Assembly: GCF_000512695.2 (NCBI RefSeq)
Contig: NZ_AZRW02000009.1
Coordinates: forward strand, 1 to 64,000
From: Pseudomonas sp. QTF5
GTDB lineage: Bacteria > Pseudomonadota > Gammaproteobacteria > Pseudomonadales > Pseudomonadaceae
Reading direction: 5' to 3'
DNA: 64,000 bases
Shown here: positions 58,913 through 64,000 of the stretch, in pieces
How the letters are laid out: each line of letters opens with the position of its first letter
Numbering within the stretch: position 1 is the first letter of the stretch
Translations under genes and position numbers: made by a program
The notes under the pieces: model-generated
Database searches by the model: none
Told to the model about the DNA's origin: nothing
What the model saw: only the letters and a program-made list of their open reading frames with translations

Positions 58913-60205
58913 TTATCCTTGCGCACGACACCATTGCGCTGGATCACTCGGGTGACCCTGCTGACGAATAGCGAAATACAGCGCAGGTGTGTCCTGCCCG
59001 CCACTGCTACCGACAGTGGAGATGGACTCACCGGCTTTTACCACGTCACCCGCAGACTTGAGCAGCGTCTGGTTGTGACCGTAAAGACTCAAAAAACCGT
59101 TGCCGTGGTCGAGGATCACCAGCAACCCGGCGCCTCGCAACCAATCGGCAAACACCACGCGACCGCCATGAACGGCATGCACCTGGCTGCCGGCGGAGGC
59201 GCTGATCATCACGCCGTCCCATTTGGCACGGGCGTCGTCGCCACGGCTTTCACCAAAGCGTGCCAGCAGCCGACCATCGACCGGCCATGGAAGTCTGCCT
59301 CGGGAGGAAGCAAACGGGCCGCCAAAAGTCTCGCCGGAACTTGAAACCAATGCGCCGGGTGTCGATTTAACGGTTCTGCGTGGGGCATCGGTGGCATCTG
59401 CTTCAGCCTGAGCCTCACGTAAACGCTTTTTTTCGGCTTCCTGCTGGGCGATCAGCGCTTTTTGTCGCGCTTCTTCTGCCTCACGAGCCTGGCGGGCCAA
59501 GGTTTCTTCGATGGTTTTAAGGACTTTAGACAGGTCCGCTTGATCCTGCTCACGGGCGGCCAGTTTCTGGTCGCGGGCCTTCACATCGTCGTTGAGCTTG
59601 GCCAGGACTTGCTGGCGCTCTTTGCGAACCTTGTCGAGTTCGTCGCGCTGGCTGTCGAGGCTGCTTTTCTGCACCAGCAATTGCGCCTGCTGCATGGCGA
59701 TGTCGTTTTCGACATTGGCCAGTTGGCGCAGGGTTTCGTTGAAATTCTTCAGCTGCTCCAGGCGGGCCTGGCTCAGGTAGTCGTAATAGGTGAGGGTGCG
59801 GGCGAATTTTTCCGGGTTCTGCTGGTTGAGCAGCAGCTTCAGGTACTCCTGACGGCCATTCTGATAGGCCGCGCGGGCCTGGATGGCGATCAGTCGTTGC
59901 TGTTCAATACGCGCGCTCTGGAGTTTTTTTTTCTCGGCATCGAGTCGCTGTAGCTCGGATTCGCTTTTCTTCAGCTCTTTTTGCAGCGCTTCGACCTGCT
60001 TCTCGAGCTTGCCCATCTCGGTTTCGGTGCCTTTGAGGTCTTTCTGCACCCCGGACTTTTCTTCCTGGAGTTTACCCAGCAATTTTTTAAGCTCGGCAAT
60101 GTCCTGACGCGTGGCGTCCAACTGTTGTTGGGTTTGCGTGCGCTCGTCGGCAAAGGCCGGTTGAAGCAGGCAAGTCAGGGCAAGGGCTATCAGGACGCGA
60201 AGCAT
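58913..60205 (-). CDS. envC: Murein hydrolase activator EnvC
   Basis: A 430-aa periplasmic protein. A signal peptide (MLRVLIALALTCLLQPAFAD) is followed by long coiled coils (about 25-270) and a C-terminal LytM/M23 domain (HAVHGGRVVFADWLRGAG, LDHGNGFLSLYGHNQ). The LytM metal site is incomplete, with only parts of the HxH/Asp set, as expected for EnvC, which activates amidases at the division septum without cutting itself. ATG 60205 is the signal-peptide start; the frame runs upstream through a REP doublet and is rejected. Confidence 0.92.
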   Translation of the reverse strand: MLRVLIALALTCLLQPAFADERTQTQQQLDATRQDIAELKKLLGKLQEEKSGVQKDLKGTETEMGKLEKQVEALQKELKKSESELQRLDAEKKKLQSARIEQQRLIAIQARAAYQNGRQEYLKLLLNQQNPEKFARTLTYYDYLSQARLEQLKNFNETLRQLANVENDIAMQQAQLLVQKSSLDSQRDELDKVRKERQQVLAKLNDDVKARDQKLAAREQDQADLSKVLKTIEETLARQAREAEEARQKALIAQQEAEKKRLREAQAEADATDAPRRTVKSTPGALVSSSGETFGGPFASSRGRLPWPVDGRLLARFGESRGDDARAKWDGVMISASAGSQVHAVHGGRVVFADWLRGAGLLVILDHGNGFLSLYGHNQTLLKSAGDVVKAGESISTVGSSGGQDTPALYFAIRQQGHPSDPAQWCRAQG

Positions 60206-60341
60206 AGAGGCGGGCGACACCAGGGAAAGGGACGGCCTAGTATGCCCGCCATGCGCAGCAAAAAAAATGCCCATTTGGGGGTGTGTGATAACTGGTGAGG
60301 GGTTCAGAGCGTTACGTTCTTCAAAAACACTGCAAAACCAA

Positions 60342-60431
60342 TGTGGGAGCGGGCTTGCTCGCGAAGGGGGCATCACATTCAACATCGATGTTGAATGTCA
60401 GACCGCTTTCGCGAGCAAGCCCGCTCCCACA
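60342..60431. repeat. REP doublet (REPIN)
   Basis: Fourth copy of the 90-bp inverted REP pair, in the 270-bp gap between gpmI and envC. Confidence 0.9.
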
Positions 60432-60475
60432 GTTGATTGGTGCTGTTTCGGGGGATTTGAGCAATCCCCCTATGA

Positions 60476-62005
60476 TCACACCAGAATCGAAGTGCCCGTC
60501 ATTTCCGCCGGCTTCTCAAGCCCCAGCAACATCAGCATGGTCGGCGCCACATCCGCCAGCACGCCGCCGTCGCGAACCTTGAAGTCACGCTTGCCAACAT
60601 AGATGAACGGCACCGGCTCGGTGGTATGCGCGGTGTGCGCCTGGCCAGTGGATGCGTCGGACATTTGCTCGACATTGCCGTGGTCGGCAGTAATCAGGGC
60701 TTCGCCGCCGACTTTTTCCAGGGCATCGACGATACGGCCGACGCACAGATCCAGGCATTCAACCGCTTTGACTGCCGCGTCGAACACACCGCTATGGCCG
60801 ACCATGTCGCCGTTGGCGTAGTTGACCACGATCACGTCGTAGCGCTGGTTTTCAATGGCATCGACGATGCGGTCGGTGACTTCCGGGGCGCTCATCTCGG
60901 GCTGCAAGTCATAGGTGGCGACTTTCGGCGACGGGATCAGGATGCGTTCTTCGCCCGGGAACGGTTCTTCGCGACCACCGGAGAAGAAGAAGGTCACATG
61001 GGCATATTTCTCGGTTTCGGCGATGCGCAATTGCGTCTTGCCGTTTTTCGCCAGGTAATCGCCCAACACGTTGTCCAGGCTGCTCGCGGCGAAGGCCGAC
61101 GGCGCGGGGATGCTGGCGGCGTATTGGGTCAGCATGACGAAACCGGACAGTTTCGGCTGGCGAGCGCGTTCGAATTCCTTGAAATCGTCTTCGACGAACA
61201 CGCGGGTCAGTTCACGAGCGCGGTCGGCGCGGAAGTTCATGAAGACTACGGCGTCGCCGTCTTCGACTTTCACCGGTTCGCCGATGGAGGTGGCTTTGAC
61301 GAATTCGTCGCTCTCGCCACGTTCATAAGCGGCTTGCAGGCCTTCCTGCGCGGTGGCGGCATTGAATTCGCTGCTGCCATCGACAATCAGGTTGTAAGCC
61401 TGGGACACGCGATCCCAACGGTTGTCACGGTCCATGGCGTAGTAACGGCCAATGATGCTGGCGATCCGGCCTTTGCCGAGGGCCTGGAAGGTCGCGTCCA
61501 GCAACTCGATCGACGACTGGGCGCTTTTCGGTGGCGTATCACGGCCATCAAGGAAGGCGTGCAGGTAGATTTTTTCGGCGCCGCGCTTGTAGGCCAGTTC
61601 AGCCATGGCGACCAAGTGATCCTGGTGGCTATGAACGCCGCCATCGGACAGCAGGCCCATGAAATGCACGGCTTTGCCGGCAGCAACGGCTTTATCCACC
61701 GCAGCGCAGATGGTCGGGTTCTCGAAGAACTCGCCATCGCGGATCGCTTTGGTCACGCGCGTGAAGTCCTGGTACACCACGCGGCCGGCGCCAAGGTTCA
61801 TGTGACCGACTTCGGAGTTGCCCATCTGGCCGTCCGGCAAGCCGACGTCCATGCCGCTGCCCGAGATCAGGCCGTTCGGCACGGTGGCCCACAAACGGTC
61901 CAATACAGGCTTTTTGGCCGCAAAGATGGCGTTGGATTCAGGGCTCTCACTGTGACCGAAGCCGTCGAGAATAATCAGGACCAAAGGTTTAGGCGTCGTA
62001 GTCAT
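60476..62005 (-). CDS. gpmI: 2,3-bisphosphoglycerate-independent phosphoglycerate mutase
   Basis: A 509-aa glycolytic enzyme that interconverts 3- and 2-phosphoglycerate with a phosphoserine intermediate. The nucleophile is S64 in [18 protein letters not shown]; metal-binding [31 protein letters not shown] and [11 protein letters not shown] follow. ATG 62005 is used instead of the GTG at 62014. The usual neighbour envC follows. Core housekeeping gene, firm. Confidence 0.97.
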   Translation of the reverse strand: MTTTPKPLVLIILDGFGHSESPESNAIFAAKKPVLDRLWATVPNGLISGSGMDVGLPDGQMGNSEVGHMNLGAGRVVYQDFTRVTKAIRDGEFFENPTICAAVDKAVAAGKAVHFMGLLSDGGVHSHQDHLVAMAELAYKRGAEKIYLHAFLDGRDTPPKSAQSSIELLDATFQALGKGRIASIIGRYYAMDRDNRWDRVSQAYNLIVDGSSEFNAATAQEGLQAAYERGESDEFVKATSIGEPVKVEDGDAVVFMNFRADRARELTRVFVEDDFKEFERARQPKLSGFVMLTQYAASIPAPSAFAASSLDNVLGDYLAKNGKTQLRIAETEKYAHVTFFFSGGREEPFPGEERILIPSPKVATYDLQPEMSAPEVTDRIVDAIENQRYDVIVVNYANGDMVGHSGVFDAAVKAVECLDLCVGRIVDALEKVGGEALITADHGNVEQMSDASTGQAHTAHTTEPVPFIYVGKRDFKVRDGGVLADVAPTMLMLLGLEKPAEMTGTSILV

Positions 62006-62158
62006 GGATTCCACTCGTGGCTGAGTTAAAAGAAGGCGATGGAAAAGGGAGTGGCAGTTTAAAGCGAAGTTCCGACCGCGTCACCGCCGGACGGGGTTTG
62101 GCCGACCATAGCGGCTGTGTATACTGGCCGACATTTTAACGCCCTGGAACCTCCTTCG

Positions 62159-62572
62159 ATGGTTGCTCACCTGATTGAATTTGCCACTAACCACTATTTG
62201 CTCGTCGGTATCTTCGTCGTACTGCTGGCGTTGCTGATCGCTTATCAGATGCAGGGCGGCGGTCGCAGCCTGAGCACTGGTGAACTGACCGGGCTGGTCA
62301 ACAAGGATGCAGGCGTGGTGATTGACATTCGTCCGACCAAGGATTTCGCCGCTGGTCACATCGTTGGCGCGTTGAACATTCCTCAGGACAAACTGACCGC
62401 TCGCGTCGGCGAACTGGAAAAGCACAAGGCCAAGACCATTATCCTGGTCGACGCCATGGGCCAGACTGCCGGCACTCATGCCCGCGAACTGATGAAATCC
62501 GGCTTCACCGCCGCCAAGCTGTCCGGCGGTATTTCCAGCTGGAAGGCCGACAATCTGCCGCTGGTGAAGTGA
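62159..62572 (+). CDS. Rhodanese-like membrane-anchored protein (YibN type)
   Basis: A 137-aa protein. One N-terminal transmembrane helix (YLLVGIFVVLLALLIAYQ) is followed by a rhodanese domain: VVIDIRPTKDFAAGHIVGAL, and LSGGISSWKADNLPLVK at the end. The active-site cysteine position reads D in IILVDAMGQTAGTHA, so it should lack sulfurtransferase activity. This fits YibN-type proteins, which are linked with SecYEG. The neighbours grxC and secB follow as in E. coli. ATG 62159 has CCTCC/TTCG rather than a clean ribosome site. Confidence 0.85.
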   Translation: MVAHLIEFATNHYLLVGIFVVLLALLIAYQMQGGGRSLSTGELTGLVNKDAGVVIDIRPTKDFAAGHIVGALNIPQDKLTARVGELEKHKAKTIILVDAMGQTAGTHARELMKSGFTAAKLSGGISSWKADNLPLVK

Positions 62573-62573
62573 T

Positions 62574-62828
62574 ATGAACAATGTCGTCGTCTATTCCAGC
62601 GATTACTGCCCTTATTGTTCGCGAGCCAAGTACTTGCTCGAGAACAAAGGCGTAGCCTTCGAAGAGATCAAGGTCGATGGCAAGCCGCAGGTGCGTGCCG
62701 CGATGGCTCAGAAGGCCGGGCGTACGTCCGTGCCGCAGATCTGGATCGGCAGCACCCACGTTGGCGGTTGTGATGATTTGTTTGCCCTGGAGCGCGCCGG
62801 CAAGCTCGACGCCATGCTCAAGGCCTGA
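62574..62828 (+). CDS. grxC: Glutaredoxin 3
   Basis: An 84-aa glutaredoxin with active site C12-P-Y-C15 (SSDYCPYCSRAK), TSVPQIWIG and GGCDDLFALE for glutathione binding. It reduces disulfides and mixed glutathione disulfides in the cytosol. The ATG follows the rhodanese-like stop by 1 nt, and secB follows 56 nt later, so the three probably share a transcript. Confidence 0.96.
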   Translation: MNNVVVYSSDYCPYCSRAKYLLENKGVAFEEIKVDGKPQVRAAMAQKAGRTSVPQIWIGSTHVGGCDDLFALERAGKLDAMLKA

Positions 62829-62884
62829 CTGCCTTACTTGAAAATAGCCAACCCTAAAAGACCCGAGATCAGAAAGGATCTGAG

Positions 62885-63370
62885 ATGACTGACCAACAGA
62901 ACTCTGCAGCTAGCGAAGAAGAAACCGCACCGCAATTCTCCTTGCAGCGCATCTACGTACGCGACTTGTCCTTCGAAGCCCCGAAAAGCCCGGCGATCTT
63001 CCGCCAGCAGTGGGAGCCGAGTGTCGGTCTGGATCTGAACACCCGTCAGAAGGCACTGGAAGGTGACTTCCACGAAGTCGTGCTGACCCTGTCGGTCACC
63101 GTGAAAAACGGTGAAGAAGTGGCGTTCATCGCTGAAGTGCAACAGGCCGGGATCTTCCTGATCAAGAACCTGGACGACGCTTCGATGAGCCACACGCTCG
63201 GCGCGTTCTGCCCAAACATCCTGTTTCCGTACGCTCGCGAAACCCTGGACAGCCTGGTGACCCGCGGTTCGTTCCCGGCCCTGATGCTGGCCCCGGTGAA
63301 CTTCGATGCGCTGTACGCACAAGAGCTGCAACGCATGCAGGCCGCGGGCGAAACCCCGACTGTGCAATAA
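62885..63370 (+). CDS. secB: Protein-export chaperone SecB
   Basis: A 161-aa tetrameric chaperone that holds preproteins unfolded and delivers them to Sec[41 protein letters not shown] and [20 protein letters not shown] are family hallmarks. It starts with an acidic [13 protein letters not shown] tail. A hairpin terminator follows. Firm. Confidence 0.97.
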   Translation: MTDQQNSAASEEETAPQFSLQRIYVRDLSFEAPKSPAIFRQQWEPSVGLDLNTRQKALEGDFHEVVLTLSVTVKNGEEVAFIAEVQQAGIFLIKNLDDASMSHTLGAFCPNILFPYARETLDSLVTRGSFPALMLAPVNFDALYAQELQRMQAAGETPTVQ

Positions 63371-63385
63371 GCGTTCGATGCAGAA

Positions 63386-63418
63386 ACGAAAAAAGCGCCG
63401 TAACAGGCGCTTTTTTCT
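63386..63418 (+). terminator. secB terminator
   Basis: aaaaaagcgcc / ggcgcttttttc hairpin with T run, 15 bp behind secB. It is palindromic enough to serve the opposite strand too. Confidence 0.85.
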
Positions 63419-63430
63419 TGGGCGGGAGAT

Positions 63431-63532
63431 GATCGTTCCCACGCTCTGCGTGGGAATGCCTCTAGGGACGCTCCGCGTCCAGTGACGCGGAGCGTCACGG
63501 GCTGCATTCCCACGCGGAGCGTGGGAACGATC
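63431..63532. repeat. 102-bp palindromic intergenic repeat
   Basis: gatcgttcccacgctctgcg ... cgcggagcgtgggaacgatc, with an inner palindrome gacgctccgcgtc / gacgcggagcgtc. Left and right arms match over about 29 bp. A partial copy lies at 53-80. Confidence 0.85.
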
Positions 63533-63542
63533 AGTCGCGGGG

Positions 63543-63998
63543 TTACTTGAACCCGAGCTGGCGCCAGCCTTCGTACACGGCGACGGCCACGGTGTTGGAC
63601 AGGTTCAGACTGCGACAGCCTTCACGCATCGGCAGGCGCAGGCGCTGTTCGCCGGGCAGGGCATCGAGTACTTCTGCCGGCAAACCACGGCTTTCCGGGC
63701 CGAACAGGAAGGCATCGCCCTCGGCGAAGCTGGCGTCGTGAAATGGCCGCGAGCCCTTGGTGGTAAAGGCGAACAGCCGTGGATGGCCGAGGCTTTCCAG
63801 GCAGCTGGCGAGGTCTGCGTGGCGTTGCAGGGTGGCATACTCATGGTAATCGAGGCCGGCCCGGCGCAGACGCTTGTCGTCCATCTCGAAGCCCAGCGGT
63901 TCGATCAAATGCAGGTGGCAGCCACTGTTGGCGCACAGCCTGATAACGTTGCCGGTATTCGGCGGAATTTCTGGTTGGAAAAGGATGACGTGAAACAT
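63543..63998 (-). CDS. trmL: tRNA (cytidine(34)-2'-O)-methyltransferase
   Basis: A 151-aa SPOUT-class methyltransferase that 2'-O-methylates the wobble base of tRNA-Leu. It starts MFHVILFQPEIPPNTGNVIR and has HLIEPLGFEMDDKRLRRAGL, FGPESRGLP and LRLPMREGCRSLNLSNTVAV (the SAM knot). The gene is complete; its ATG is 2 bases from the window end. It converges with secB across the palindromic repeat. Confidence 0.96.
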   Translation of the reverse strand: MFHVILFQPEIPPNTGNVIRLCANSGCHLHLIEPLGFEMDDKRLRRAGLDYHEYATLQRHADLASCLESLGHPRLFAFTTKGSRPFHDASFAEGDAFLFGPESRGLPAEVLDALPGEQRLRLPMREGCRSLNLSNTVAVAVYEGWRQLGFK

Positions 63999-64000
63999 GC

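Noticed and set aside
60626..62029. 467-aa frame opposite gpmI
   Set aside because: Antisense shadow of a certain core gene.

Overview
The window is chromosomal DNA of a Pseudomonas, most likely of the P. fluorescens group. This rests on GC-rich coding sequence, four near-identical 90-bp REP doublets (tgtgggagcgggcttgctcgc type), a DctB/DctD-type pair, an OprD-family porin, aguB-aguA, gabP, a hisBH-hisA-hisF cluster with DUF2164, and the run grxC-secB-trmL. No rRNA, CRISPR array or complete insertion sequence was seen; two tRNAs were (Thr-TGT and Phe-GAA, both minus strand).

Layout. 0-4.4 kb (minus): hotdog thioesterase, DctD-like and DctB-like regulators, rmlC-type epimerase. 4.6-9.8 kb (plus): a three-domain kinase/M23-like/class III aminotransferase protein followed by N-carbamoylputrescine amidase and agmatine deiminase, i.e. 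polyamine/amine catabolism. 10-13 kb: small proteins, a DsbA-family protein and an OprD-type porin broken by a single inserted base. 13.4-16.5 kb: a 2OG-Fe dioxygenase, a GNAT and an AzlCD exporter in tight succession, with a convergent LysR regulator. 17-18.9 kb: a decayed zone with an in-frame toxin-antitoxin fusion remnant, a tautomerase, a gutted DsbA/FrnE-like gene and an atypical SDR.

18.9-30.4 kb is a layered integration hotspot at the 3' end of tRNA-Thr (30299-30374). The 15-bp tRNA end plus an ancestral-looking terminator recurs at about 18.95, 21.0 and 22.6 kb, which divides the region into successive insertions. The cargo is a GntR/sugar-isomerase-like pair, an AT-rich DUF5677-like gene, and an AT-rich defence-like block. 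That block holds a convergent sce7726-type PD-(D/E)XK protein and a tightly overlapping operon of a 68-aa protein, a GNAT, an ImmA/IrrE-like metallopeptidase and a T4-beta-like protein broken by one ochre codon. The right end carries two unrelated tyrosine recombinases separated by about 0.9 kb of hairpin-rich DNA.

30.4-45 kb: FkbM methyltransferase, class-I-like methyltransferase, polar amino-acid ABC transporter, sigma54-type gabP promoter and gabP, a VapBC pair sandwiched between duplicated terminators, two KR-rich paralogues (a third is degraded near 42.6 kb), alpha/beta hydrolase, DUF1016/YhcG nuclease, a secreted protein, TauE/SafE exporter and a TauD-like oxygenase, tRNA-Phe. 45-64 kb is conserved core: yggX-mutY-asmA, a PanZ-like GNAT, an OFA-type MFS transporter, hisB-hisH-DUF2164-hisA-hisF, a solute-binding protein, a secreted serine protease, the gpmI-envC-ctpA-polysaccharide deacetylase set, a rhodanese-like protein, grxC, secB and trmL. 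Family assignments are from motif recognition only; no database search was possible.
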